64,000 bases of DNA from Sphingobacterium sp. ML3W (GCF_000747525.1 NZ_CP009278.1:930001-994000), one strand, 5' to 3'; counted from the first letter of the stretch, positions 24,563 to 34,648 are shown. The notes: generated by a model not told the origin, from the letters alone. Made by a program: numbers and translations.

Positions 24563-26809
24563 TTATTTAAATTTACTTGCCAGTGCAGCCAATTTAGAGG
24601 CCATATCTGTTACTGGTTCTTTTTCTTTCTTATCTTTATTGTTGAAGTTCTTCATTTCCCTTTTAGGTTTTGGGGATGAGGGAACTTCGTTAGTCTTCAT
24701 GGAAAGACCTATGCGATTTCTTTTTTCGTCGATTTCAGTCACTGTAACTTCCACATGTTGCTGTACTTTTACGACCTCATGTGGGTCTGAAATAAAACGA
24801 TTTGACAGTTGACTTAAGTGTACAAGACCATCTTGGTGAACACCAATGTCAACAAAAGCACCAAAATTGGTGATATTGGTAATTATGCCTGGCAATTTCA
24901 TTCCCACTCGCAGGTCTGAAACAGCATTTACCCCATCTGTAAAGGAAAAGGTTTCGAATTTTTCACGCGGATCCAATCCAGGCTTCGCCAATTCAGCGAT
25001 GATGTCATTGAGAGTCGGAAGACCAACTTCATCTGTGATGTAGTTTTTTAAAGGTATCGTTTTTCTTAACTCTGAATCTTTCAATAAGTCTTGGACACTG
25101 GTTGCTAAATCCTTTGCCATTTGTTCGACCAATTTATAGCGTTCAGGATGTACTGCTGAAGCGTCTAGTGGATTTTCAGCATTTCGGATTCTTAAAAAAC
25201 CTGCTGCCTGCTCAAATGCTTTTTCTCCTAAACGAGGAACCTTTTTCAATTCACGACGTGACTTAAATGGACCATTTTCCTTTCTATAGTTGATAATGGA
25301 TTGTGCCAAAGCAGGACCTAAACCAGATACATAAGCTAGGATTTGTTTTGAAGCTGTATTCAACTCAACACCAACATTGTTGACACAACTCATGACCGTG
25401 TCGTCAAGAGATGTTTGCAGTTTGTTTTGATCTACATCATGTTGATATTGTCCAACACCTATTGATTTTGCATCGATTTTAACTAATTCTGCAAGGGGAT
25501 CCATCAATCGTCTCCCTATTGAAACAGCGCCGTGGACTGTGATGTCTTGATCGGGAAATTCTTCTCTTGCAGTTTCTGAAGCAGAGTAAATGGATGCACC
25601 GCTCTCGTTGACCATGACGATAGTGGCATGCTCTAAATTAAGTTTACGAATAAACTCTTCTGTCTCTCGACCTGCAGTTCCATTACCAATGGCAATAGCC
25701 TCGATATCGTATTTTTTTACTAAAAAAGGAATCGTTCGTGTTGCCTCTGCTAGACCTCCAGAACCACTGTGTGGAAAGATCGCCGTATTTTCTAATAATG
25801 CACCCTGTTGATCTAATACTACAGTTTTGCAGCCTGTTCTAAAGCCCGGGTCGATTGCTAAGATTCGTTTTTGTCCTAAGGGAGCAGCAAGAAGTAATTG
25901 GCGTACATTATCAGCAAATACTTTAATCGCTTCTTCGTCTGCTTTCTGACGTGTTAAGACCCGGACTTCCGTTTCCATGGAAGGTTTTAATAAACGTTTA
26001 TAGCTATCTAATAATGCTAAACGAACCTGTGTAGCGGCATCATTTTTCGCTACTATATATACCTGTTCAATAGCAGGGATAACCAATTCTTCCGAAACTT
26101 CAATATCTAAGTAAAGGAGTTCTTCTTTTTCCCCACGACGCATCGCTAATACGCGATGAGATGGCGCACTTCTAAGTGATTCGGACCATTCGTAATAATC
26201 TTTATATTTTATTGCTGCTTCCTCTTTACCTGGAACTACGCGCGATACGAATTGACCTTTTTCTAAGAATACCTTACGTGTCTTATCTCTTACTTCTGCA
26301 TTTTCAGCGATCGTTTCAGCAATAATATCTCTTGCTCCTGAAAGTGCTTCTTCCACTGATTTCACGCCCTTTTCTTCATCTACTAGATCGTTTGCTAACG
26401 TATTAAAATCTGTAGACTTTTGTGCTAATAAAATGTCGGCAAGCGGTTGAAGGCCTTTTTCACGCGCAATGCTAGCACGTGTTTTACGTTTTGGCTTATA
26501 CGGAAGATAAACATCTTCCAAATTTGCCATTGTCTCCACCGTTTGAATTTTAAGTTCCAGCTCTGCAGTTAGTTTTCCTTGTTCTGAAATGGATTTTAAA
26601 ATAGCATCCTTCCTTTTTAGCAAGTCGCGTAATTGCTGCATACGATCGCGAATCGTTGTAATTTGTACCTCATCCAAACTACCAGTCATCTCTTTTCTAT
26701 AGCGAGAGATGAAAGGGACGGTAGCACCTTCGTCTAATAACGCAATCGTTGTCCGTACCTGTTTTTCGCTTATTGCTAATTCCTTCGAGACTATAATTTC
26801 ATGTGCCAT
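24563..26809 (-). CDS. tex: Tex-family RNA-binding protein (S1 domain)
   Basis: 748 residues with the Tex layout: N-terminal helical domain (1-190), YqgF-like RNase H fold around 325-450 with L-A-I-D-P-G-F-R-T-G-C-K, helix-hairpin-helix around 500-560 (G-L-G-P-A-L-A-Q-S-I), and an S1 domain at about 645-715 (L-P-G-I-I-T-N-I-T-N-F-G-A-F-V-D). A lysine-rich tail follows. Tex proteins bind nucleic acid and affect transcription and stress tolerance; the exact reaction is unsettled. It has its own terminator and is separated from tatA upstream by another hairpin. Confidence 0.96.
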   Translation of the reverse strand: MAHEIIVSKELAISEKQVRTTIALLDEGATVPFISRYRKEMTGSLDEVQITTIRDRMQQLRDLLKRKDAILKSISEQGKLTAELELKIQTVETMANLEDVYLPYKPKRKTRASIAREKGLQPLADILLAQKSTDFNTLANDLVDEEKGVKSVEEALSGARDIIAETIAENAEVRDKTRKVFLEKGQFVSRVVPGKEEAAIKYKDYYEWSESLRSAPSHRVLAMRRGEKEELLYLDIEVSEELVIPAIEQVYIVAKNDAATQVRLALLDSYKRLLKPSMETEVRVLTRQKADEEAIKVFADNVRQLLLAAPLGQKRILAIDPGFRTGCKTVVLDQQGALLENTAIFPHSGSGGLAEATRTIPFLVKKYDIEAIAIGNGTAGRETEEFIRKLNLEHATIVMVNESGASIYSASETAREEFPDQDITVHGAVSIGRRLMDPLAELVKIDAKSIGVGQYQHDVDQNKLQTSLDDTVMSCVNNVGVELNTASKQILAYVSGLGPALAQSIINYRKENGPFKSRRELKKVPRLGEKAFEQAAGFLRIRNAENPLDASAVHPERYKLVEQMAKDLATSVQDLLKDSELRKTIPLKNYITDEVGLPTLNDIIAELAKPGLDPREKFETFSFTDGVNAVSDLRVGMKLPGIITNITNFGAFVDIGVHQDGLVHLSQLSNRFISDPHEVVKVQQHVEVTVTEIDEKRNRIGLSMKTNEVPSSPKPKREMKNFNNKDKKEKEPVTDMASKLAALASKFK

Positions 26810-26839
26810 AAATAGGGAATGTAATATGTATTAAAATAG

Positions 26840-26868
26840 AAAGCTGTTGGAGATAATCCAACAGCTTT
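26840..26868 (-). terminator. Hairpin between tatA and tex
   Basis: Perfect 12-bp stem (26840-26851 with 26857-26868), 5-base loop, downstream of tatA on the minus strand. The following T content is only moderate, so some read-through into tex is possible. Confidence 0.7.
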
Positions 26869-26905
26869 ATTCGACAATATCTTATTGATAATACTCGCTT
26901 TAAAT

Positions 26906-27415
26906 CTATGCTTCTTTAGAAGGTTCCGAAGGATTCTTAGCTATATCTGGAGTTGTTTTTTCTACAGAAGTTGTTGGGTTTTCTTCTGAGGATGTAGTTT
27001 GCTCTTTTTCAGCAAAATGATCGGAATAACCATACTGAAAATGATTAGGTTCTTCGCCATATTCAGGCTGACGATTATATTGCATCGTACCTTCAGGCGC
27101 TGTTAACTGTGGAGTCTTTTTTTCTGATTCCTCCGTGTTTTCAGCTTCTTCTTTTACCTTTTGCTCTGCAGCTTGTGCTTCTGCTAAAGGATTTTCCTCA
27201 ATTTTTAAATCTATATCTTTTTCGAAATTATTAATTTGATCTGAGATTTCTCTTTTAATGCCTTCTGAGGCATCCTTAAATTCTCTTATCCCACGACCTA
27301 GGCCTCGGGCTAATTCTGGAAGCTTTTTACCACCAAATAATAAAAGAGCGATTACCAAAATCAACATCATTTCTGATGTTCCTATGTTAAGAAATGCAAA
27401 TATTTGACTGTACAT
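26906..27415 (-). CDS. tatA: Twin-arginine translocase subunit TatA/TatE family
   Basis: 169 residues. The N-terminal membrane helix (about 9-25) is followed by the hinge F-G-G-K-K-L-P-E-L-A-R-G-L-G and an amphipathic helix ending G-I-K-R-E, the TatA pattern. From about residue 65 it has a long acidic, Glu/Pro/Thr-rich tail, making it about twice the usual TatA size. It oligomerises in the inner membrane to pass folded proteins with twin-arginine signals. tatC is not in the window. Confidence 0.93.
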   Translation of the reverse strand: MYSQIFAFLNIGTSEMMLILVIALLLFGGKKLPELARGLGRGIREFKDASEGIKREISDQINNFEKDIDLKIEENPLAEAQAAEQKVKEEAENTEESEKKTPQLTAPEGTMQYNRQPEYGEEPNHFQYGYSDHFAEKEQTTSSEENPTTSVEKTTPDIAKNPSEPSKEA

Positions 27416-27585
27416 CTTACTATCTTTTTAATAAATTATAAATGCTAAGTTACAGCAATATTTTAAAAATGAAATAGTGTTTCAAGAAATATTAACAATT
27501 CGATTGTAAAAATCTTGTAGGCAAATTTGATAATTTCATTTTGGTTTATTGATAGATAAGAAATGTAAGATTGATAAAAATCTCG

Positions 27586-27593
27586 TACTTTTG
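27586..27593 (+). promoter_or_regulatory. Bacteroidota -7 element of the MATE gene
   Basis: TACTTTTG, exact TAnnTTTG, 29 bases before the start codon. The -33 box is degenerate. Confidence 0.55.
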
Positions 27594-27622
27594 CAATCTT
27601 TTCTAATTAAGTAGCAGGAAAT

Positions 27623-28978
27623 ATGTTGAAGCGATTAAAATCTTATAAGCCTTATTATTGGAGTACATTTATATTGGCTGGGCCAGTTGTAATTTCTCAA
27701 CTTGGACACACTATGGTTCATATGGCTGATAGTGTTATTGTCGGTCACTTTGCTGGCACCATCCCTTTAGCTGCGGTATCATTGGTCAATTCGGTCTTTA
27801 TGATTGTCATGGTTATTGGTTTAGGAATTGCTTATGGGATCACACCCTTGATTGCGCAAGAGAATGGACGGGGTAATAAAGAGGAGTGTGCTAAATTATT
27901 GTCCAATAGTATTTGGATTAATGCGCTGGCAGGCATTCTTTTATTTTGTCTTGTATATTTTGGATCCATGTTAGCTATTGATCATTTAGATCAAGATCCA
28001 GCAGTTGTGAAGGAAGCAAAACCTTATTTGCTTATTTTAAGCCTCTCTATTGTTCCATTAATGATTTTCAGTGCCTTTAAACAATTTGCTGAGGGTCTGG
28101 GTTTTACAAAGCAAGCCATGAATATTACCATTTGGGGTAATCTGCTGAATATCATTTTGGCTATTATTTTTGTCAATGGGATGTTTGGTATAAAGCCAAT
28201 GGGTGTAAGTGGAGTTGGATATAGTACTTTAATCGATCGTGTCATGATGATGGTAGTCATGTTATTTTATGTGATGAGATCTTCTTATTTTAAGCCCTAT
28301 ATCAGTAAGTTTAGTATATGGGCCGTGGATACCATTCGTGTCGGTAAAATACTAAAGATAGGTACACCAGTGGCTATGCAATATGTTTTTGAAATTGGTG
28401 CATTTGCTGGTGCTGCACTTATAGCTGGGACTATTGGGGCTGTTGAACAGGCCTCGCATCAAGTTGCGATTCAACTCGCAGCGATGACTTATATGATGGC
28501 AAGTGGTATTGCAGCAGCTGCAACCATTAAAACTGGAAATAGTTTTGGTAATAAAAATTATTTCCGTTTGCAGCGTTTCGCGATTTCATCTTATCAATTG
28601 GTTTTGGTATTTATGCTGTTAACAGCCTCTATTTTTGCAATTTTCAACAATTACTTACCTTTTATTTTCACTAAGGATATGGCAGTTGTCACCATTGCTT
28701 CACATTTATTAATTATAGCGGGTTTGTTTCAACTTTTTGATGGAACGCAGGTAGTCGGACTTGGTGTATTAAGAGGAATGGGGGATGTAAATATCCCAAC
28801 ACTTATTACTTTTATAGCCTATTGGGTAATTGGATTGCCAAGTGGATATTTTATGGGGGTACATTTAAGAATGGGGGTAGAAGGAATCTGGTATGGCTTA
28901 ACCTTAGGGTTATTGACATCATCCGTTTTACTATATTGGCGCTATAGAATTGTTATTCAAAAGCATTTAAACTCATAG
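27623..28978 (+). CDS. MATE-family efflux transporter
   Basis: 451 residues with about 12 membrane helices in two related halves. The N-terminal opening has A-G-P-V-V-I-S-Q-L-G-H-T-M-V-H-M-A-D-S, matching the MATE core P-x-x-x-x-Q-x-x-x-x-x-D-x-x, and G-A-V-E-Q-A-S-H-Q-V in the second half. NorM-type proteins export cationic drugs and metabolites by Na+ or H+ antiport. The substrate cannot be read. The gene has its own promoter element and terminator. Confidence 0.93.
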   Translation: MLKRLKSYKPYYWSTFILAGPVVISQLGHTMVHMADSVIVGHFAGTIPLAAVSLVNSVFMIVMVIGLGIAYGITPLIAQENGRGNKEECAKLLSNSIWINALAGILLFCLVYFGSMLAIDHLDQDPAVVKEAKPYLLILSLSIVPLMIFSAFKQFAEGLGFTKQAMNITIWGNLLNIILAIIFVNGMFGIKPMGVSGVGYSTLIDRVMMMVVMLFYVMRSSYFKPYISKFSIWAVDTIRVGKILKIGTPVAMQYVFEIGAFAGAALIAGTIGAVEQASHQVAIQLAAMTYMMASGIAAAATIKTGNSFGNKNYFRLQRFAISSYQLVLVFMLLTASIFAIFNNYLPFIFTKDMAVVTIASHLLIIAGLFQLFDGTQVVGLGVLRGMGDVNIPTLITFIAYWVIGLPSGYFMGVHLRMGVEGIWYGLTLGLLTSSVLLYWRYRIVIQKHLNS

Positions 28979-28993
28979 TACAATTGTTTTTCG

Positions 28994-29038
28994 GCATAAA
29001 AAAGCCTTCTTTGAATGTTCAAAGAAGGCTTTTTATGC
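28994..29038. terminator. Bidirectional terminator between MATE and E2 genes
   Basis: Long stem GCATAAAAA-AGCCTTCTTTGAA against its complement with one bulged A and a 2-base loop region, A-tract left and T-tract right; serves both converging genes. Confidence 0.85.
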
Positions 29039-29049
29039 GATAGCGCACT

Positions 29050-30435
29050 TTATATTTCTCGATTGATATCCCAATTTTCTAAATAATCGGCCACGCGTTT
29101 CAAAAATGTACCTCCTAAAGCTCCATCTATAACCCGATGGTCATAAGATAGGGAAAGGTACATCATTTGCCTGATACCAATCAGATCACCATGCTCTGTT
29201 TCTATGACAGCAGGTTTCTTCTTAATCGAACCGACTGCTAGGATGGCAGCTTGTGGTTGGTTAATGATCGGAGTCCCCATAATATTACCAAAAGCACCAA
29301 TATTTGTGAAGGTAAATGTTCCTCCTTGTGTATCATCTGGTTTTAATTTGTTTGAACGGGAACGGTTAGCAAGGTCATTGACCGACTTACTAAGTCCTAC
29401 TAGACTCAACTGATCAGCATTTTTTATGACGGGAACGATTAAATTTCCGTTTGGTAATGCTGCAGCCATTCCGATATTGATGTTTTTCTTTTTGATAATA
29501 TGATTTCCATCTACGGAAATGTTAACCATTGGAAAATCTTTTAATGCCTTGGCAATTGCCTCAATAAAGATAGGAGTGAAGGTAATGTTTTCACCATCTC
29601 TCTTTTTGTAAATTTCCTTAGCTTTAGTACGCCAAGTGACCAAATTTGTGACATCAGCCTCTACGAATGAGCATACATGTGGCGAAGTTTGAACACTTTT
29701 TACCATGTGATCCGCTATGATTTTGCGCATCCTATCCATCTCGATGATTTCATCGCCACCAGAATTTATGGTATGAGCTGTTTCTGTAGTTGTTTTACAA
29801 CATTTAACTTTTTCGGCACTAGGTACAGAAACTGCTGGAGTAGTATGTGGCGTATTTGGGCTTGTATGAACGATTTGTCCACCCTTACTCGCTACATACT
29901 TTAAAATATCTTCTTTTGTGACACGGCCTTCCGAGCCAGTACCTATAACCTGATCTAGTTCTTGTTGGCTCAAACCTTCATGAGCAGCTATATTTTTAAC
30001 TAACGGAGAATAGAACCTGATTCCATTATGGAGGTTGGGTTGTTGACTTTGAATAGTAGGCTGAATTTGATTCAATCCAGGTATTTCAATTCCTTTATCT
30101 TCAAGTTGTACCTCCGTTGAAACGATCTCTAATTTCTCAACAATTTGATCTTGGGGTTGTTTCGAACTTGATTGAGGTATTTCATTTTCCCCATTTTCAA
30201 TTTCGATAATAGCGATTATATCACCTACTTGTGCAACTTGGTCAACTGAAAAAAGTTGTTCCTTTAATATTCCTTTTACTGGAGAAGGCACATCAGAGTC
30301 TACTTTATCTGTTGCGATTTCTAAAACTGCTTCATCTTCACTAATGGTATCACCTGGTTGTTTTAACCATTTCGTTACAGTAGCTTCAGATACACTTTCC
30401 CCCATTTTAGGAAGTAATAATTTATATAATGCCAT
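29050..30435 (-). CDS. 2-oxo acid dehydrogenase E2 (dihydrolipoyl acyltransferase)
   Basis: 461 residues. Lipoyl domain 1-77 with lipoylated lysine in E-I-A-T-D-K-V-D-S-D (Lys44); linker; peripheral-subunit-binding domain about 145-185 (F-Y-S-P-L-V-K-N-I-A-A-H-E-G-L); catalytic domain 230-461 with S-L-S-Y-D-H-R-V-I-D-G (His433). It carries the acyl transfer step of a pyruvate, 2-oxoglutarate or branched-chain complex. The single lipoyl domain and M-D-R-M-R-K-I-I-A-D-H-M sequence fit the branched-chain or 2-oxoglutarate group better than pyruvate E2. No E1 or E3 gene is adjacent. Confidence 0.92.
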   Translation of the reverse strand: MALYKLLLPKMGESVSEATVTKWLKQPGDTISEDEAVLEIATDKVDSDVPSPVKGILKEQLFSVDQVAQVGDIIAIIEIENGENEIPQSSSKQPQDQIVEKLEIVSTEVQLEDKGIEIPGLNQIQPTIQSQQPNLHNGIRFYSPLVKNIAAHEGLSQQELDQVIGTGSEGRVTKEDILKYVASKGGQIVHTSPNTPHTTPAVSVPSAEKVKCCKTTTETAHTINSGGDEIIEMDRMRKIIADHMVKSVQTSPHVCSFVEADVTNLVTWRTKAKEIYKKRDGENITFTPIFIEAIAKALKDFPMVNISVDGNHIIKKKNINIGMAAALPNGNLIVPVIKNADQLSLVGLSKSVNDLANRSRSNKLKPDDTQGGTFTFTNIGAFGNIMGTPIINQPQAAILAVGSIKKKPAVIETEHGDLIGIRQMMYLSLSYDHRVIDGALGGTFLKRVADYLENWDINREI

Positions 30436-30486
30436 AATAATTCAACTGCAATCCTTTTAAACACTAAGTTAGTTATTTTAAGGTTT

Positions 30487-30507
30487 ATATTTTACAAAGT
30501 AAAATAT
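30487..30507. repeat. Perfect palindrome in the E2 promoter region
   Basis: 9-bp arms 30487-30495 and 30499-30507 around AAA, 52 bases upstream of the E2 start. On the minus strand it contains TTACTTTG, a near-match to the -7 element, so it may be an operator over the promoter. Confidence 0.6.
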
Positions 30508-30542
30508 AATTTTTGATAAATCAACTTTTACGGAATAATATT

Positions 30543-31805
30543 TTAAAAACTGATACCTATTTGATGTTCTTTGACAAGAAGTTGCCAAAGCATAAAAAGC
30601 GCTAACTGTTTCGTCCGTTCAATATTTGTGGCTCGGTCATTTTGAAATTGAAATTTTTTAGTTACTGTTTCCTGTTCACCTGCAATTGCAATCCAAACAG
30701 TACCGACAGGCTTTTCTGTTGTTCCACCGCCTGGACCTGCAATACCGCTTGTAGCAATAGCATAGTTGGTTTCAAATCTACTTTTGGAGCCTTCAGCCAT
30801 TTCAATTACTGTTTGTTCACTTACGGCACCAAATTGAGCTAAAGTCTCTGCTTGAACACCTAATAACTCTTGTTTTAGTTTGTTCGAATAGGGGACGGTT
30901 CCACCTACATACATTTCACTGCAACCAGCTACAGCTGTTATTAGGGCAGCAAGACTACCACCAGTACAACTTTCTGCGGTTGTCAATGTTAATTTTAGAT
31001 GGATGAATTTTTTAATCAAAAAATTCTCTATTGATGTATCATAATCCGCGATAACATGACCAGTTAGTCTGTCTATTAGCTTTTGGGCATAACGCTTCGT
31101 ATTGTTTTCAATCTCCTCTTTATTGCTTCCGCTACCCGATAGTCGTAATCGAACGAATGCTAGTGTTGGAAGATAAGCCAATTTTATAAATGCCGGTAAT
31201 TCGGATTCGATATCGGCTATTTTTTCGGCAAGATATGATTCTCCGATTCCTCCTATGATAATATTTTCTTGAGAAAGGAAAGTGTTATTATTTTGGTTTG
31301 AAAATAGGGGTAATATTTGTGTGCCCATTAAGTGTTTCATTTCAAAAGGGACACCAGGCATAAAGATATAAGTAGTTTTCTCTTTTTCAATTAACATCCC
31401 TGGTGCTGTACCATATTGGTTGAATAGTACTTTGCATCCATCTAAAACATCTGCTTGCTGCTTGTTTATATCAAGCATCTTTTTTCCGCGTTGTTCGAAT
31501 AATTGCGTTACATGATGAAGGACTGTTTGATCTCTTCGGAGGTGGGTATTGAAGTATTTTGCAGCAGTCTGTTTTGTAATATCGTCATTTGTGGGACCTA
31601 ATCCACCAGTTATAAATACCAGGTCAACTTGATTATGACTTTCGGATAATGCTGCTAAAATTTCACCTTCTTTGTCGGATATAGAACGGATTTGTGATAC
31701 CGAAATGTGGTTGTTTTGGAGTTGGGATGCTATCCAAGCTGAATTGGTATCTACAATTTGACCAATTAGGATCTCATCTCCTATAGTGATGATGTGCGCT
31801 TTCAT
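30543..31805 (-). CDS. cinA: CinA-family protein (NMN amidohydrolase/molybdopterin-binding domain)
   Basis: 420 residues with both domains of full-length CinA. The MoCF-like domain (1-170) has I-T-I-G-D-E-I-L-I-G-Q and G-G-L-G-P-T-N-D-D. The C-terminal amidohydrolase domain (about 255-415) has T-A-E-S-C-T-G-G-S-L and A-T-S-G-I-A-G-P-G-G. It recycles pyridine nucleotides by deamidating NMN and probably hydrolysing ADP-ribose. Classically named for competence but a housekeeping role is expected. Confidence 0.95.
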   Translation of the reverse strand: MKAHIITIGDEILIGQIVDTNSAWIASQLQNNHISVSQIRSISDKEGEILAALSESHNQVDLVFITGGLGPTNDDITKQTAAKYFNTHLRRDQTVLHHVTQLFEQRGKKMLDINKQQADVLDGCKVLFNQYGTAPGMLIEKEKTTYIFMPGVPFEMKHLMGTQILPLFSNQNNNTFLSQENIIIGGIGESYLAEKIADIESELPAFIKLAYLPTLAFVRLRLSGSGSNKEEIENNTKRYAQKLIDRLTGHVIADYDTSIENFLIKKFIHLKLTLTTAESCTGGSLAALITAVAGCSEMYVGGTVPYSNKLKQELLGVQAETLAQFGAVSEQTVIEMAEGSKSRFETNYAIATSGIAGPGGGTTEKPVGTVWIAIAGEQETVTKKFQFQNDRATNIERTKQLALFMLWQLLVKEHQIGISF

Positions 31806-31899
31806 AGATATGTTTAAAAATCCTTGTTATATTAAATAGCATAAGCTATGAAAATTTCTCGAAGAGTTGGTGTACAATTGAAAAATAAAAAAGCAGTTA

Positions 31900-34557
31900 T
31901 TAATAATAACTGCCGCCCGAACTATTTCTTTTCGAAAGTTTTAAATCTTGGAGAATCGAAGATTTAGCCCTGATGGTAACATTGTAACTTTGGTACCTTC
32001 CAAAGGGTGTCCATCCCATTGCGATATCCCAACAGTGAAGATCTCTATAAATATTGAATTGTGTTAAGGTAATTTCTTTCGCTTTTAAGTCGTATCCTGA
32101 GTTAAATGTAACTTTCCATTTTGGTGTTAAACTAAAGTCTCCATGAATATTTACAGTACTCGTAATGGAAGAAGTATGGCCCGGCTTAGAGTATTGAAAG
32201 CTAAATGAGCCCGCTAAATTCCAGGGAATACTAAAATTGACAAATGCATTCGGATCGGCGCTGATGCGTGATAAAGCCTGCGCTTGTTCCGGTGTCATAT
32301 TGCCTCCCATTTGGTTCCGAAGGGAGTCAATATTGTTATTCCTATTTTGAGCTGCTTTGGGATTAAAACTATAATCAAAAGAAAGACCGAAATTAGTTAA
32401 TCGCGCTAACTTACCGTCATTAAATACATATTTGTCGTAACGCTGCCCCATTTGGTCAATAGCATAAGGGTCTAAAGTACCATTGAAGTTGATATTTACC
32501 TTTTCTTTGAATAATGCCGTTCTACCTGAAAAATTAAGGGGTGATAATTTCATCGAATCCGCAACGAAATTGTAATTTCCACTCAGGGACAATCCTTGAA
32601 GTAAAGGGATTTTCTTAATCCCACCATCTGTCGTGTCCGATTTACTTTTTATTTTTGCTTCTATATTATTGTCGATCGAGAAGCCAATACCCATTGATTT
32701 TCCTGCAGATGGTGTACCATATACATTGTTTTGGAAAATAGAATAGCGGTTGAGCATACCATACTGGTCGATGTAATTCTTGTAAAAACCGTACATAGCA
32801 TCCGAAAAATCGGGTCTATAGTTTAGGTTAACAGATGGTGTGATGACATGTCTTATTGCTTGTATTTTACCCATTTTTGGATAGCTACCATAAATTTTGG
32901 TAGACAAACCAGTTGATACCGAATAATCGTAAGCCCTCTTAAATCCTTGCACCGTATCAATTACAGGAATATATCCTTCTTTCGTGTTTTCCATCCTTTG
33001 ACGGGTACTTTGTAGGTACCATCTTTCCGTATAGTTGACACTTGTATTGAACTGGAAATGCTTGAATGCATTTAAAGATAAACTGATGGGGATATTATGT
33101 TGAAAGCCGTTTGTAAACTCTTTTAAAGTCTGTTTAGAGAATAAAGTCGAATCACCTGTGTTTAATGTGTTTGTTCCTTGTAAACTATAACCGACATTGA
33201 TTCGTTGATACCATTTTTGTTCATCCACACGGTCTTTAGAATCAAAGGGATTAAAAGAAGAAACGTTTAAACTAAAATTAGGAAGTTGTAACTGCACACT
33301 TCCTAATGACATGTCCTGATTATGACTTATGGTTGAGGTAAAGTTGACTTTTCCATCAGCAAAGACTCGTCCATAAGCGATAGAGGAAGCCATCCTGTTT
33401 TTAGTTAAGTCATTAAAATTATTGGTACCATTTGCTCCCGTATTTCTAAAATAAGAACCCGTTCCGAAGTTTACATTTGCGGAAAAAGATGTTCCAGGAT
33501 TTGCTTCTTGTCTTTGCGTATGATTCCAGGTAACATTAAAATCTTTGTTTGTACCATAATTATCGGTTCCCTCAACGCCTGTTTTTGTAGCGGCGTAGCG
33601 TATGTTAAAGCCACCGTTGTACTTATAATTAACCATATACCTCGTGTTAACAGAGGCTTCCCAAGATCCTTTTGAATAGATACTACCGCGTATTTCACTA
33701 TCCCAGTAATCATTAAATGCTAAATACCAACCTGCGTCTCGAATAGCAAATCCGCGCGTATAATCTTCCCCAAATGAAGGAAATAAAAATCCTGAAGACC
33801 TTTTGTCAGGTTTTGGGAAAAAGGCGAAAGGGAATCCTATAAACTTTAAAGGAATGTTTTGTAAAACAAGGTAGGAAGGCCCCGCTATGATCTGATTTTT
33901 AGTAACAATACCTTTGCTCAGAAAAATACCAAAGTGTGTATGTGGTTCAGGCAGATTACAGGTACTATAAAGTCCATGATATAAAGACATTTCATCGTAT
34001 AGGTTTTTACGAACTACTTTCGCTTGGATGAAACCTCCTTCTACATCGGTCATAATACCATAAGTATTACCTTCTTGTTTCTCGTAATCATATAGCAGTG
34101 AATCTACCGTTTTAGGGCTTTCTCCACCCATCATGACAATAGGACGTCCGGTGTATTTTCCGTTGTGGTCTATAATACCTGAAGCAAATATCTGTTTTTT
34201 ATTTCGGTCGAGTCTGATATAATCTGCAGATAATTCAAAATCTTGATATTTAACCTTAGCGCCTTTATATAAATGACTTATGTTTTTATCCACTTCGGTA
34301 CGCTGTGAATCGCGCGCGATAATGCTCACTTCTGCTTGAAGTCCACCATTATTTTTGGTACTGTCTTTGTTAATTAGCGTAGAGTCCCTCGTCATTTTAA
34401 CGGAGTCAGGGTTTCCTTTGACCGAAACTGAATCTTTTAGACTCGTTGACGTTGTCTTTACTGGAGTTTTTCCTTGCGAAAATGCTGCATGAACACTTAG
34501 CGAAAGAATAAGAAATATTGTTAAAATGTGTGTTAACGACTTCAAAATTAAAGACAA
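31900..34557 (-). CDS. lptD: Putative LPS-assembly protein LptD (Bacteroidota type)
   Basis: 885 residues. N-terminal membrane/signal region (8-27), a low-complexity Ser/Thr/Asp segment, an OstA-like domain (about 90-190, G-A-K-V-K-Y-Q-D-F-E-L-S-A-D-Y-I), then a large beta-barrel to the end. The paired-cysteine arrangement of enterobacterial LptD is not evident. The family is annotated in Bacteroidota as putative LptD and is often divergent to an N-acetylmuramoyl-L-alanine amidase gene, as here. Whether the substrate is LPS or another surface lipid is inference. Confidence 0.85.
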   Translation of the reverse strand: MSLILKSLTHILTIFLILSLSVHAAFSQGKTPVKTTSTSLKDSVSVKGNPDSVKMTRDSTLINKDSTKNNGGLQAEVSIIARDSQRTEVDKNISHLYKGAKVKYQDFELSADYIRLDRNKKQIFASGIIDHNGKYTGRPIVMMGGESPKTVDSLLYDYEKQEGNTYGIMTDVEGGFIQAKVVRKNLYDEMSLYHGLYSTCNLPEPHTHFGIFLSKGIVTKNQIIAGPSYLVLQNIPLKFIGFPFAFFPKPDKRSSGFLFPSFGEDYTRGFAIRDAGWYLAFNDYWDSEIRGSIYSKGSWEASVNTRYMVNYKYNGGFNIRYAATKTGVEGTDNYGTNKDFNVTWNHTQRQEANPGTSFSANVNFGTGSYFRNTGANGTNNFNDLTKNRMASSIAYGRVFADGKVNFTSTISHNQDMSLGSVQLQLPNFSLNVSSFNPFDSKDRVDEQKWYQRINVGYSLQGTNTLNTGDSTLFSKQTLKEFTNGFQHNIPISLSLNAFKHFQFNTSVNYTERWYLQSTRQRMENTKEGYIPVIDTVQGFKRAYDYSVSTGLSTKIYGSYPKMGKIQAIRHVITPSVNLNYRPDFSDAMYGFYKNYIDQYGMLNRYSIFQNNVYGTPSAGKSMGIGFSIDNNIEAKIKSKSDTTDGGIKKIPLLQGLSLSGNYNFVADSMKLSPLNFSGRTALFKEKVNINFNGTLDPYAIDQMGQRYDKYVFNDGKLARLTNFGLSFDYSFNPKAAQNRNNNIDSLRNQMGGNMTPEQAQALSRISADPNAFVNFSIPWNLAGSFSFQYSKPGHTSSITSTVNIHGDFSLTPKWKVTFNSGYDLKAKEITLTQFNIYRDLHCWDIAMGWTPFGRYQSYNVTIRAKSSILQDLKLSKRNSSGGSYY

Positions 34558-34592
34558 ATGTTATTTTTGTAAATATATTAAACTAAGCTTGA

Positions 34593-34600
34593 CAAAATTA
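34593..34600 (-). promoter_or_regulatory. -7 element of lptD
   Basis: TAATTTTG on the minus strand, exact TAnnTTTG, 35 bases before the lptD start; -33 not clear. Confidence 0.5.
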
Positions 34601-34648
34601 GTCAAAAACAAATAGAAAGTGATGTTTTTTAACGAGATTAACATTTCC

